A DNA stretch of 64,000 bases from Dioscorea cayenensis subsp. rotundata. Lineage: Eukaryota > Streptophyta > Magnoliopsida > Dioscoreales > Dioscoreaceae. Every line of letters begins with the position of its first letter. Position 1 is the first letter of the stretch. Below are positions 51,152 to 63,878 of the stretch, in pieces. The position numbers and the translations under genes were made by a program. Under the pieces are notes generated by a model. It was not told where the DNA came from. It searched no databases and saw only the letters and a list, made by a program, of their open reading frames with translations. The DNA lies in contig NC_052474.1 of NCBI RefSeq assembly GCF_009730915.1, positions 3,135,501-3,199,500 of the forward strand. Reading direction: 5' to 3'.

Positions 51152-52392
51152 ATGCCAATTGCTGATCGTCAGCCTTTATGTCATGATCAGTTAGAATGGC
51201 CAAACTTAACTTGAAGAAAGCTTTTTAGTTTTTGAAGGAAATAATTTTCTTCTTTCACTTCAACCTGTCACAATGGGCAGGAGCTCCCTCTGATCTTCTT
51301 AGATGTCTTTCAAATAAGGCTTGGAAACTCCTACTGATGCATTCAGCATTTTCTGATGAAACTTTTGGGAGTTCATACTGGGCCTACTTTCCTAAAGCCT
51401 GCCTGGTGACACAACTCTTTGGAGGCCAGTATGAGTGTTTGAATCAAAGACAAATAACTATTTTTTCTGACAGATTTCTAAATTTGTTTTTACTTTTATT
51501 AGCTTTGGCTGATTATGCTCATACTGTGTACCATTTGTTCCATTTTAGCATTTATTAAATGTGCCCTCTTGTATTCAGTTATCCAAAATTGAAATTACCT
51601 GTAATTTGGTTTATGTTTGGATTTGTTGTCGGTTGGTAAGTTTTTGGACTTTTATCAGGCAAAAGAAGAGATAAAACTGCTTTCGCATTGTCCGTACGTG
51701 ACATGCATTTATGGATTTTGGTTGTGTAATGGGACATGCATCTATGGATTTTGGTTGTGTAATGCTTCTCTTTGTACAGGCTGCCTATTTCTTCTCAAAG
51801 ACAATTGAAAACCAACGTCCTTTTGCCAAGTTTGGGGAGCCATAAAAAAAAGTACTACCCATTATTATTCAACTAATATGATGACTTACTTTAGTCAAAT
51901 TATAACCAAAGATAATAAAAACATTGACCAAATTATTTTATACCAGGAGAGCTTTTTTTTCTTTCTTTTTCTTTTTCTTTTTTTTACCTCTTTGTCTCCA
52001 TTATTTTAGAGAATATTTTTGCTCCTATTGACAATCATATGCTCTACATCACCCATTTAAATACATTAAAAAAGGAGAAATTAATACTTCATAGTGGTCC
52101 AAAGAGTAGTTGGCACCAAGAAGCAGCGGTTGCAAAGAAAAGGAAACATATCAACCAATCACACCCTCAAACAATGGGAATCATAGATGCTTCTCAGATT
52201 CTTTCTAATCATTAATTAGACAAAGATAGCCTTAATATGAGCATGACAGTGATATTTATTCAAATTAAATTATATTTAAGTTTTAATCAAAATCTAAACC
52301 TCATGCAAGCATTCAAATTCCACTGATGACCACCACTCATAACGTAAGGTGCTCTTTTTTTCAATAAGGTCCATTAAAAATAAATAATTAAA
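51152..52392. other. MRL1 3' region and spacer before ATP sulfurylase
   Basis: About the first 600 bases are the MRL1 3' UTR and flank. It includes a 33-bp tandem duplication at 51700-51764 and a TTTC-rich stretch near 51955-51985. No coding signal. Confidence 0.55.
51700..51764. repeat. Two-copy 33-bp tandem duplication in the MRL1 3' region
   Basis: GACATGCATTTATGGATTTT and GACATGCATCTATGGATTTT each continue with GGTTGTGTAATG, starting at 51700 and 51733. The copies differ at one base, so the duplication is recent. Confidence 0.9.
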
Positions 52393-52403
52393 TATATAAA
52401 TAG
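52393..52403 (+). promoter_or_regulatory. TATA box of the ATP sulfurylase gene
   Basis: TATATAAATAG, predicting transcription from about 52425. The ATG at 52450 would then be the first in the mRNA, upstream of and out of frame with the enzyme's ATG at 52568. Confidence 0.6.
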
Positions 52404-52567
52404 GTCCAACAGATACCTTCGGTTCATAGCCTTCTTCGGAGGAGTACTCATGGCCCTTTTTATAACCAAAACCGTCATCTTCTTCTCTTCCACTTCACCA
52501 CCGACATCACCGGCTTCTCTCGCTCTCCGGTCCGAGAAGGAAGAGCATCACGTTTGGATCGAGGAGG

Positions 52568-55323
52568 ATGGCTGCGCGGGCGTCGCTGATAGAGCCGGAC
52601 GGGGGCAAGCTGGTGGAGCTGGTGGTGCCGGAGATGGAGCGGGCGGGGAGGAAGACGGAGGCGGAGGCGATGCCGAAGGTGAGGATCGGGAGGGTGGATT
52701 TGGAGTGGGTGCATGTTGTGTCGGAGGGGTGGGCGAGCCCGCTGCGTGGGTTCATGAGGGAGGATCAGTACTTGCAGAGCCTCCATTTCAACTCGTTGAG
52801 GATGGAGGATGGCTCGGTTGTCAATATGTCCTTGCCCATCGTTCTCGCCATTGGGGATGATGACAAGGAGCGCGTTGGTGGTGCTCGGGACGTGGCCTTG
52901 GTTGGGCCGAATGGAGATCTTGTCGCCATTCTCAGAAGGTTTGTTTTGCTCTGTTTTGTGTTTCTTTGTTCTTATTAGAATTTGGTCAGAATTAGACTTT
53001 GTTTAGAAAATTAAGCATGGTGTCTTGAGAGTTTTGGTTTTCTGGTATTTTTTTTAGCATACTTGGTAGCAAATGGAATGAACTGAAGAGAATAATTAGT
53101 TTTAGATCAGTGCTTGATGGATATAACACAAAATGGACTGTTTTCTTGATATAATTTAGGGCACACTGTCCAACTTCTGATAAGCTTAGCTTGATGGAAC
53201 TAGAACCAATGGTAGCATTTGTCAAAGATCTGATGATATATGAGACCTGGAAAGTGAACAGAATTCATTAAAAAAAAAATTGTAGCTTGATTTCCTTCTA
53301 TTGGCTTGTAATAAATCTAAATTGTTGGCACTACTTTAAAGTACATTACAAACCTAATTTGTTGACACTAGTTTAAAGTACATAAGCACAAATTTGAAAT
53401 TTTGAACTTTAAAGGGCATAGCAAGTACATGAGTTAGAAAACCAAGTCTTTTTCATAATAATTGTGTTATTTACATTCAAATTACTATTGTATTGTCACT
53501 GCTGATAAATGTAGCTATTCATATCATCATTTCTCATACCAAGTAGTGCCTTCACTGCCCTTGCTTCAGCTCCTGATAAATATAAACCAAATAATTTTTG
53601 TTCCCCAAAGGTTTTAAATCCCCTGGTGTTGTTTAGTATGGAAATAATTCATTTTTTCTTGGTGCATAACACCAGTTCTCTGATAAGGCCTTGTTCTGTA
53701 CATGCCACTGTATGTTGAGATGACAACTACTATCCTACATTTATTTTTTTAATATGTTTTGATTTGTGGAGTTTGAAGTAGCTTTGCTTGAATGCTATAC
53801 TAAAGAAAATTTGTTTAAACACCTTGGTGTGTTGGTTCTGTTGGTTAGTCACAGTAAATTATTTTCAAAATATGGTAAAAGGCATGTTAGAGCTGTAAAG
53901 TAATTCCTTTGCATTGTATTGTCAGCCTTTTTAGTGTCTTAGGCTGGATTGGCATGTAACAGTATAGCTAATACGCAGGATTGAGATATACAAACATAAC
54001 AAAGAAGAAAGAATTGCAAGAACATGGGGGACGACTGCTCCAGGATTGCCTTATGTTGAGGAAGTAATTACTTCTGCTGGAAATTGGCTCATCGGTGGGG
54101 ATCTTGAAGTGATAGAGCCAATAAAATATAATGATGGTCTAGATCACTACAGACTTTCTCCCTGTGAACTTCGCAAGGAATTTGATAAACGTAAAGCGGA
54201 CGCAGTATTTGCCTTCCAATTGAGAAACCCTGTGCACAATGGACATGCTTTACTAATGAATGATACTCGCAGGCGCCTCTTAGATATGGGTTACCAAAAC
54301 CCAATTCTTTTGCTTCATCCTTTAGGTGGTTTTACAAAGGCAGATGATGTGCCCTTAGATGTGAGGATGGAACAACACAGCAAGGTCATTTCAATTGGCT
54401 TTATATGCCCCTATGTTTACAATTTTATGGCTTTTGCCAAGTTTTCTTGCAATATGCATAGTTTTCAGCTTCTATCTTTAATCAGGTTTTAGAAGATGGA
54501 ATTCTTGACCCTGAGACCACCATTGTGTCAATATTCCCTTCACCTATGCATTATGCTGGTCCAACCGAAGTGCAATGGCATGCTAAGGCAAGGATAAATG
54601 CGGGGGCTAATTTCTACATTGTAGGACGTGATCCTGCAGGAATGGGTCATCCAACTGAAAAGAGGGATTTATATGACCCAGATCATGGGAAAAAGGTCTT
54701 GAGCATGGCACCTGGTTTAGAGAAGCTGAACATATTACCATTCAAGGTATATTTATCTGTTTATGTCTCAAACTCTGATTGGATTTACATGTAAAATACA
54801 CTGAACTTATTTGTTTGCTGGAGTCCCATGTCAAGTTCCTTTTATATTGTTATCTTGAATGAGAGTAATCTTTGAAGCCATATTGGCATATTAACAAGAA
54901 TCTAGAGAGTAAAATGATGTATATCTTTTCCATGTTTACAGGTGGCAGCCTATGACATGAAGGACAAGAAGATGGCATTTTTTGATCCTTCTCGCGCTAA
55001 AGATTTTCTCTTCATATCGGGTACCAAGGTATGGAAGAATTCAATGTAATATGCTTGTTTCAATTAAGAAACACCAGACTGCTTGATAATATACATGTTA
55101 TTACAAAGTATGTATTTTCTAGTCTGGGCATATCCTACATGTTAGTGTTAACTATTTACATCGTTTTCTTTTCTCCCTCCTCTAGATGCGCACATTTGCG
55201 CGAAATGGAGAGAATCCTCCTGATGGATTTATGTGTCCGGGCGGGTGGAATGTCTTGGTTAATTATTACAAGAGCTTGCAAGCTGACGAAACTGAACAAC
55301 TTTCTGCTGCTTTATCTGTTTAA
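52568..55323 (+). CDS. APS: ATP sulfurylase (sulfate adenylyltransferase)
   Basis: The enzyme converts ATP and sulfate to APS and pyrophosphate, the entry step of sulfate assimilation, mostly in plastids. Five exons: 52568-52938, 53979-54384, 54486-54746, 54942-55028 and 55186-55323, in phase, 420 residues from this ATG. Motifs: [16 protein letters not shown] at the N-terminus, [25 protein letters not shown], the nucleotide-binding [62 protein letters not shown] and [14 protein letters not shown]. There is no fused APS-kinase domain, as usual in plants. The start at 52568 has a strong context (A at -3, G at +4) but gives no plastid transit peptide. A Ser/Thr-rich transit-like N-terminus begins at 52450 (MALFITKTVIFFSSTSPPTS) but is one base out of frame. 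Either this is a cytosolic form or one base is wrong in 52453-52530. Confidence 0.93.
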
Positions 55324-56836
55324 CTGTTTCGGCAAACAGAGGTTCTCAGGCTTTTGGTTTGATCTGGATTGCTGTTCCAAAATCAAGAACCCTGGTAGTT
55401 TAAAGGTTAGAATGCACTAATAGTTAGTTTTCATTGTCTTTTTTACTTCCTGGTATTTTTGGTACGCAAGTTTCAATTCATTAGCTCTGAAGCTAATCAA
55501 TTCTATGTGAGAGTTATCAAGGGAAATTAGAATCAGTTATGAGTTACATGTTGACTGGATGTTGTAATGGCTAATAATCAACGATGCTTATTGATGCATG
55601 CAGCCTTCTTTTTGTTTTTTGTGTTTTGTTTTTTATTTTTTATTTTTTCCAAAATCAGCGGTTAGGGTTTTAAGAAATGAGCAAATGGGGGCGGGGCCTT
55701 ACTGGGATTATCTGCACACAACCACTACTCACACACTAAAAAATATGACTTAACCCATAATTCGACTACTTGATTGTTAGTATGCAATCTTCTAGTCTTC
55801 TTGACTCAGTATGTTATTGTTTCTATAAAGCTATTAGTTGGACCCACCATATTTGGTTGGAGTTGTAAGTACTAGAGTTAAGAAACATATTTTTTTAAAA
55901 AAATTAATTTTTAAATGATTATATCTAATAATTAATTGTTAAAATTTTAATTAATATTGGTGAATATTTATTATTAGTTTTAATAAAATGTAACTTTTAA
56001 AATTTTAAAATATTTAGTTTTTATTACTTTTATTAGTATTATTAAGGCAAATTTTTGGTTAACAAAATTTTTTTCAGAACTCAATATTTTTAAAAAAAAA
56101 CTTTTAACTCCACATTCTTATTGCTCTACTATATACCAATGTAGCAACATGTATGGACTCGAACTTTTTTTATCTATAGTCCAAAGTATGCTGACAAATG
56201 TTTGTTAAATTTTATGACTTATGTAGCTTTAAATTTTCATCAATTATTCATTATTTATGATAATAAAATAAAGGCTTCTTTTACGTCTACTTTTTTAAGA
56301 AAATTTCTCTGAATCACAGAAGCTACATGTCAAATTTTTTTGCCAATAAAATTTTGAAAAAATTAATGCACAAATTTTTCCCAATGTTCATTTTAATTTT
56401 TGTTTTTTCATCCAAACAAGAGCCCATTGAAGTGGATAAGCCAACTATTTTAATCATTTTAAAGTAATTTTTTTTTACCTTGGGACCAATAACTATTTCA
56501 ATCATTTTGTAATGATAACATTCTTTGAATTAATGCATATCATTTAACTAACATCTTCATGTCCTATCATAATTTTAAACTTTTATTTAAAATATATCTA
56601 CAACGTCACTGTAAGAATGAATCAGAGCAAAGTATTAATAAATTTAATCCAATTTAAGCAGCATTTTCTTGTCTCATTACATTCATAAAACAATAAAAAA
56701 TCATTTGATATTTTTTATTTGAAAAATGATTGATTTCAAAAAGATCAATTAACTTCTCCAACTCAAGAACAAATTCCAAAATCATTTTTGAAATAATCTC
56801 TGAACTTAAATAAAAACACTTAAATTTATCAAAAAA

Positions 56837-56875
<39 letters not shown>

Positions 56876-56998
56876 TGTGTGTGTGAAGCTAGGCTGCTAG
56901 AGTGCTTCTAACAGCACCGGAAGCAGCCAGTAAACAGGTAAAGAAACGTGAAAGCAACCGGCGTTAACCGGTCAGCTCCCTCTTCATGTTTCACGGTC
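55324..56998. other. Intergenic region before the invertase gene
   Basis: The ATP sulfurylase 3' UTR is followed by about 1.2 kb of AT-rich sequence. A slightly GC-rich island (GGGGGCGGGGCC near 55687) has no recognisable feature. At 56839-56884 a (GA)17 tract is followed directly by (GT)6. Confidence 0.5.
56839..56884. repeat. (GA)17(GT)6 compound microsatellite in the invertase promoter
   Basis: It lies about 115-160 bases upstream of the invertase TATA box. GA tracts in plant promoters can bind BBR/BPC (GAGA-binding) factors; a regulatory role here is inference. Confidence 0.9.
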
Positions 56999-57008
56999 CT
57001 ATAAAAGC
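56999..57008 (+). promoter_or_regulatory. TATA box of the neutral invertase gene
   Basis: CTATAAAAGC, a strong TATA match. A 5'-UTR intron probably runs from the donor at about 57163 (TCG|GTAACT) to the acceptor at 57795 (TTTCAG), which explains the 0.87 kb to the ATG at 57870. Confidence 0.6.
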
Positions 57009-57869
57009 TCTCGTATCCGCGCATTCGTCTCCCTCGTCGCCAGCTGTTCTCCGGCGCCGACCTTCGTTTTCCCCCACTCTCACTCCATTCCCGTTCTCGA
57101 AGCTCCTCTTTGGAACCCTAAAACTCCTATTCATTGTGAATCTTCTTCATTCCAAGAACCTCGGTAACTTCACTGATTCTTGCACCCTTTGATCTCTCAA
57201 TGCGATGCTTGTTTCTTCTTGTTTTTGTTCGATCTTGATAGAATGCCACATTTTAGGTTTTTCTATTTTTATTTTTTTATATACGAAGTAATTTGGTCTG
57301 AGAATTATAAGGGGAAATTGGAGTTATTAGATGAGTTTATGGTGTTTGTTATGATGTGAAATGAGGAATGATGCTTGTTTCTTCACTTTTTTTTTCTTTG
57401 ATCTTGCTAAATGACGGCGGTTTTAGGGTTTTTATTTTTTATTTTAATTTATTAGATGGTGTAGTTTGAGAATAATCGGGAAAATTCGAGTTATTAGATG
57501 TTGTTGTGGTGTTTGTTATGATGTTAAATGAGGAATCAGTCGTTTCTTGCGTTTTTTTTATGTGAATGTTGCTTAATATTTTATTTTAATGTTGTATTTT
57601 TTTTTGTGGTTGATGTTGTTCAGAAATTATTATAGATTTTGAATGTTGTTCAAGTAGAAATTTTTCATGTTTGGTTTCTTGTTAAACGAGAAATTTCTTA
57701 TGCTTCTTGAAGACTTGAAGTAGTTAAACTAGAAATTTTTCTTATGCTTCTTGCATTTCTGTTCTTTAAATCAAATGTTAATGTATATGTTTCAGTTCTT
57801 CAATCAGGGCACATTTGGAGAGCTAATTGAGTTTCTATTATCATAACTGGAGATATACCTACAACCACC

Positions 57870-60800
57870 ATGGACTCACCTCAGAGTAGTGGTCTAAGAA
57901 AACTGAAACCAGTTATTGTGAAACATGAGGAATTCGATTTCTCTAAGCTTGAAGATAGGCCTAAGACTCTTGGCATAGAACGTCACAGATCTTGTGATGA
58001 GAAGGCCATGCATGATCTTTCAGTTAGAAGTCTGTCCGCTATGCCATCTTTCAAGAACGGAAGCTCAAGGTCTCATGAAAATCTTGAAACTATACCTTCT
58101 CCTGATAAAAGGTCTGTTATAAACACTCCAAAGGGATCTTACTTTTCTGAGGCTTCCCCATTGATGGCGGAAGGTTGGGAAGCCCTCCAACGATCATTGG
58201 TTTATTTCAGAGGTTTACGAGTAGGGACTATTGCTGCATTGGATCACTCAGAGGAAGCCCTTAACTACAATCAGGTAATCCTTTGCTCAAGTCTGTAACA
58301 TGCCATCTCTTTTTGTTTATATTAGATATATTCTGTTGTACCAGTGAGGATGCTGGATATACGCTTTGGAGCAGCTGCATTGAGCTTATTTCTTAATTGT
58401 TGTTGCATGTGTAATTATATTTTCTAGATTTTATATTCATTGCTTTATCGACCAATTGCTAAACTGACAAGTCAAACTTCTAACAAATCAAACAAGTCAT
58501 TTGTACATTTGCTATTTTTGAAAATACCCCGAGTATTTCTGGACTTTGTTCTATTGTAAAACTTATATTAAGATCCTTTAACATATTAATTCCGAAGTGA
58601 TAGGATTGAATTTTCTCTGACTTAGAACCATGCCGTGGAGATAAAGTCAATTCTATAAGCCTTAACTGAACATTTCTTCTCTTCCTAATAGTTCTTGCTG
58701 GCTTTATGGGAGCTCAAGAGGGCTGTTCCAGAAGCTTTACATGCACTTTCTCTGATGAATCAAATTGAGTTTAGAATTTATAGGGTTTTGTGTATTAATG
58801 ATGTTAATTTATTCAAAGTTTAAACCAATGTTTTTATTGTATAAACTTGTACGTAGACCAAATATATCAGTAAGGTTGGTAACTCCCATGCTGTTCGTTC
58901 CGGCAGGTGTTTGTGAGGGACTTTTTTCCAAGTGCTCTTGCATTTATGATGATGAAGGAGCCCGAAGTAGTCAAAAACTTTCTTCTAAAAACACTTCGTC
59001 TGCAATCATGGGAAAAGACAATTGACCGCTTCAAACTAGGACAGGGGGCAATGCCTGCAAGTTTTAAAGTTCTCCATGACCCTGTTCGAAATCATGATAC
59101 TTTAATTGCTGATTTTGGGGAAAGTGCAATTGGAAGAGTTGCTCCTGTGGATTCTGGATTTTGGTGGATAATATTGCTTCAAGCCTACACCAAGTATACT
59201 CATGATCAATCTTTATCTGAAATGCCTGAATGCCAGAAGGGCATGCGACTTATTTTGACCCTGTGTCTCTCGGAGGGCTTTGATACATTTCCCACATTAC
59301 TTTGCGCTGATGGCTGTTGCATGATTGACCGCAGGATGGTGAGCTTGATATTATTTATTTGAAGATATGCGTCTTACCAATGACCTTGACTTTATTCTGC
59401 TCATCATTTGTTCATTACCATTTTTACCTATGAAAACTGGTGCATTTTTTCTTTGTTCTCAGCCACGAGTGAAAAGTAGTTGTGTCAGAGGATGACAATA
59501 TTATCAGTTTTTTCATTTATTGTGAATATTAGTTCTCATCTATTTTAACACTTCTTTATTGTTAGTCTTTTTTTCTTTTGTTAAACTTCTTTATTATTAA
59601 TTCATACACATAGTTTTTAAGAACAATATAGCATTGCTGCAATTTTGACCGTGGCACTTGAACTTGGTTACATAGAGTATTATATGGATGCAGTAGCAGA
59701 ATCCTCGAGGAAATATAGGTGTATTGCCTAAATTTTTGACAATACATAAGACATTTGCTGCAATTTTGGTTGCAATTATAAAACATAGGAAGACCTTCTG
59801 GATAAGTGCTCATGTTTATAATTTTGATACCGTGTTTATAATTATGATGGTATCAGATAATCCATATCAAGGGGGCAAGAATTTATGGCTATCCTTGAAC
59901 TTTATCTTTAATCATGACTGATGTTCTCTTTTCTTCAGTTTGTTTTGATTTGGACCTTTGTATCTTGTTTGAAATAAATTTTGTTACCTAGTATCCACAT
60001 ACATATGTTGTTACCTCAGCACCTGGAAGAAGAATTAAGCCAATCTGAAGTCAAATAATTAAGTATCTTACAAAACCCTTGTGAACCACTGAGTCCCTAT
60101 GCAGTGATTACCATTATCAAACTATTATAGCTATACACGGATACACCCTCCCCTGGGTTTGCTTATTTAGCTAGATTAGATAGTTTACTCTGTTTGAAAA
60201 TTGCCAGCGCTGTTTTATCTCATATATTAAATTTTTAGTAAACATTCTATTAGCTTTCTCTAGCGACCTTTTTTCCAATGATATTAAATAACATGGTTAG
60301 CTCAATCGTTGGTTTTTTTGTATGAAATATTTGAATTTCAGGATGGTTTCGCTAATTATTTGCTTGTTTCTACTTTTGCAGGGCATCTATGGCTATCCCA
60401 TTGAAATACAAGCACTATTTTTCATGGCTTTGAGATGCGCCTTGGCTTTGCTTAAGCAAGATGATGAGGGGAAGGAATTTGTGGAGCGAATAACCAAACG
60501 CCTTCATGCCTTGAGCTACCACCTGCGGAGCTATTTTTGGCTCGATTTTAAGCAGCTCAATGATATTTACCGCTACAAAACAGAAGAATACTCCCATACC
60601 GCAGTAAACAAATTCAATGTCATGCCTGACTCTCTTCCGGATTGGGTTTTTGATTTCATGCCTACTCGTGGTGGTTATTTCATTGGAAATGTTAGTCCTG
60701 CCAGAATGGATTTTCGTTGGTTTTGTTTGGGTAATTGCATTGCGATATTATCATCCTTGGCGACACCAGAGCAATCTGCTGCCATTATGGATTTAATAGA

Positions 60801-61657
60801 AGAGCGTTGGGAGGAGTTGGTTGGTGAAATGCCCATGAAGGTTTGTTATCCAGCTATTGAAAGTCATGAGTGGCGAATAGTCACAGGGTGCGATCCAAAA
60901 AACACCAGGTGGAGTTATCACAATGGAGGATCTTGGCCAGGTGAGTGAATTTCAATGGCTGATTTGTAAATCTCTCCAATTGACTTCTCCTTGCATACTG
61001 AACAGTCTGCACATATTCTTGAAAAATGTATGATTTTCACTATCATTTTTGTTCCATAATAACCTCTCAAATCATAAATACTGTTTAAAATGTCTTTGGA
61101 AAGGCACGCTGATGCATAAATTTCCACTAAAAGAAGATGCATATACTGCTAATAGTTATGGTTATCTTCTTGTTAACTTTTAAAGGTGCTTCTCTAACAA
61201 ATGTGAATTTGATGGTAATATTCAGATGGTATTGGCAGAAACATAATAATTATACTATGCTGAGAATTGTTTGTTTTAACTTGAGTTTCTTGTATCAATT
61301 GGAATTCTGTTTTTATGATTGATGTTTTAAAATTTTTAATTAATTATTGTGTTCACTGCAGTGCTTCTCTGGCTTCTAACTGCTGCATGTATCAAAACTG
61401 GGCGTCCTCAAATAGCAAGACATGCAATTGAGCTCGCAGAAGCAAGGTTGTCGAAGGACAACTGGCCAGAATATTATGATGGGAAGCTTGGGAGATACAT
61501 AGGGAAGCAATCCCGGAAGTTACAGACATGGTCCATTGCTGGTTACCTGGTGGCCAAGATGATGCTTGAGGATCCATCACACATAATAATGGTATCCCTT
61601 GAGGAAGACAAGCAAATGAGACCCCCTCTCAAGAGATCATCTTCATGGTCCAGCTGA
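57870..61657 (+). CDS. CINV: Alkaline/neutral invertase, cytosolic type (GH100)
   Basis: Hydrolyses sucrose to glucose and fructose at neutral pH; CINV enzymes feed root and cell-wall metabolism. Four exons: 57870-58274, 58907-59338, 60382-60940 and 61362-61657, in phase, 563 residues, the usual length of the cytosolic clade. There is no transit peptide: the N-terminus [20 protein letters not shown] leads to a Ser/Pro-rich region. Catalytic-domain motifs: [134 protein letters not shown] and [16 protein letters not shown]. The Asp of VDSG and the Glu of SHEWRI are the likely catalytic pair, by analogy with cyanobacterial InvA. It ends LKRSSSWSS, a typical Ser-rich tail. Intact. Confidence 0.96.
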
Positions 61658-63505
61658 TCCTTCATATTAAGCCGCCTCAAACAGATGCCAACAAAACAAG
61701 ATGAAAATTGATGGATAGGATTGATAAGTAAAAATGAAAAGTAGAAAACTGATTCAAACACTAGATTGCTCTGCATTTAATTGAATATATCAACTCAGCT
61801 CAGTAGAAAAAGAGATGGTGGATGGAAATTTTGTTGTTTTGAGCTATTAAACGCTAGTGCCAACTAAAGGGTCTTAGTTTTGTTCCTTCTTTATTTCTAC
61901 ATTTGATGATAGCTTTTTTCCACTTTTAAACTCAGATTAAACGAAGATCCTCCGAGTATTATTTGGATGTGTAGTTGTGTGATCTTGGAATTGTGCAGGG
62001 GACAGTGTGACATCTATTGATCTTTGGTGTTAAACTAGCCCAATTGAGTAATTGGTGAGTTATGACTGTATCATCTTATCTACTATTTTCTCACATGATA
62101 TATGTTCACGAATTTAAAATTGTGATTTGCAGTGGTTGTTGGCCTGCAAGATTACTGGGTCCTGAATACCATCAAATCAAAGGTATGCTGAACATTTTGT
62201 AGTACTAGTGTTGATGTGTTATTTATCTTGTCTCATTCTCACATATGATGTGCCTTTTCAGGGTTGAGGGTTTCAATTTTTCTTTTTTTTTTTTTGTACT
62301 TGTGGTTCAGAAGTATTATCTCTCTTGATCTTGTTAAACACAGCCTCCACTCAAACATTCTCTGTTGCTCTCATTAATCTACAAACCCATTCCATTATCG
62401 CCCATCAACAATAGCCTTCCATTGTCGCCCACTCAACTTCAAAAACAAATCAAGGATGGATTCCTTCTTCCAAATGCATGAATCCAATTGTCAGTGAATT
62501 CGGCCGCGGCATCTTAAAGCTCCATTAGTTTTCAAAAGTACACACATTCTTAAGTTCAATTCTGACTTTAAAGAAAATGTTAATTCTTACTTAAACTAGA
62601 ATTATATGTCTAATAAAAATGAAGAATAAAATACCAAATATTTCATTTCCTCTTTTGTTAAGAGATTATTTTTTAAATAAAATGTATAAAACACTCCAAA
62701 TTCACATTAACAAACCAACTTTAAAAAGCTTCTCAAAGGATAAAACGCTCCTTCAATTTTTTGAGCGCAAGAATATAGATCATACCGGCGATTCAGAGAT
62801 CAACTTTACTCTGGAGTAATTTATTTTTCTTTCAAGCTCAGGTAAACTTGTGTCCGTAAACAGTAGTCTTTGTTGGTTTAGTTTTTTCTTTTCTTTTTCC
62901 CTCCTTTTTTCGGGTTTTGTAATCCTCATCTTTGGTGAGGTTTTTAATCAGTCTTCGTTGCTTTATTCTGTCGCCTTTCTTTTTCAGTATTTGAATTATT
63001 TTTTCACTTTTCAATAAAAGTTATGGTTTATCAATTTTTATTAAAATAATAATAATAATAATAATAAAATGGATAAATCATTTTTACATTAGTTTTTAAA
63101 AATTATGCATGGTTAAAATCTTTATTTGTTGGTAAGTATTTTACCCTTTAAAAACCTGCGGAAAACTTCTTTTACTTATTTATTATTTTTATTGTTTAAT
63201 ATTTTCTGTAGCTATTCTTTTGGTTTAAATATATGGCAGCGACAGTGATTAGTCTATTTTAATTTTTTTTTTTAAAAGGTAAACCACTTATTAGAGTAAA
63301 ATAAAAAAATAAAACAGTACATAAAAAAAACAAGAGAAATATTTTTTAAAAAAATTAAATACCAATTTGATAATCACATAATAAAATAAAATTAATATCT
63401 TTAGTTACACCTAAGAAAAAAATCTCAGATCACCCAATAAAAAATAAAAATAAAAAGCAATAAATATTAGACCCTTTTAAGGCCAATGTTATAGGCCCAA
63501 AGGCC
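61658..63505. other. Invertase 3' region and spacer
   Basis: An acceptor-like TTTGCAG near 62132 followed by GC-richer sequence may be a spliced 3' UTR or a chance match. The rest is AT-rich, with a T run near 62280, an (AAT)7 run at about 63044-63066 and no supported gene. Confidence 0.5.
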
Positions 63506-63513
63506 TATAAATA
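63506..63513 (+). promoter_or_regulatory. TATA box of the ERD2-like gene
   Basis: TATAAATA about 140 bases before the ATG at 63647, with the GC-rich leader starting soon after. The spacing is normal for a plant promoter. Confidence 0.55.
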
Positions 63514-63646
63514 AGTAACAATAACCCACCCGAACGCTTGGATCCCGTTCCGGTTTGCTGACTCCCAACCGAGAACCAGGTGTTCCGAGCTCGCCGATTG
63601 AAGGCCAGGTGCTTCTCTTGCCTTCCTTCCTTCGTTCCGATCGCCG

Positions 63647-63878
63647 ATGGGTGTCACCAGGGGTGCAAAGCGTCCGGTCGGGGCGGCCATGGCCTGGCTC
63701 CGCCGCCAGCCTCCCAAGGTCAAGGCCTTCGTCGCCGTCGTGGCTGGTATGGCCGCTCTCGCCTTCCTGAGACTTGTTGTCCGTGATCATGACAACCTTT
63801 TTGTCGCTGCCGAGGCCGTCCACGCCCTCGGCATCTCCGTTCTGATCTATAAGCTCACAAAGGAGAAGACTTGCGCCG
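63647..63878 (+). CDS. ERD2: ERD2-like ER lumen protein-retaining receptor, first exon
   Basis: ERD2/KDEL-receptor-family membrane proteins retrieve or sort ER proteins in the Golgi; the plant branch with a longer basic N-terminus is the ERD2-like type. Only exon 1 lies in the window. It ends before a GTTCGT donor at 63879, and the rest is beyond 64000. The 77 complete codons read MGVTRGAKRPVG (basic), then a hydrophobic segment (AFVAVVAGMAALAFLRLVV, about residues 27-45) and the family block DHDNLFVAAEAVHALGISVL followed by IYKLTKEKTCAG. In the family EKTCAG continues into a Leu/Ser block coded by the next exon. The start chosen is the first ATG in frame after the TATA box. GC-rich, like the other first exons here. 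Confidence 0.88.

Noticed and set aside
52475-52786. Minus-strand Pro/Arg/His-rich frames
   Set aside because: Antisense to ATP sulfurylase exon 1; the high GC content keeps several frames open.
58691-58773. In-frame open stretch in invertase intron 1 ([18 protein letters not shown]) after an acceptor-like AATAG
   Set aside because: GH100 proteins join ALNYNQ directly to VFVRDF, as exons 1 and 2 do here. There is no convincing donor after the stretch, so it is treated as intronic.
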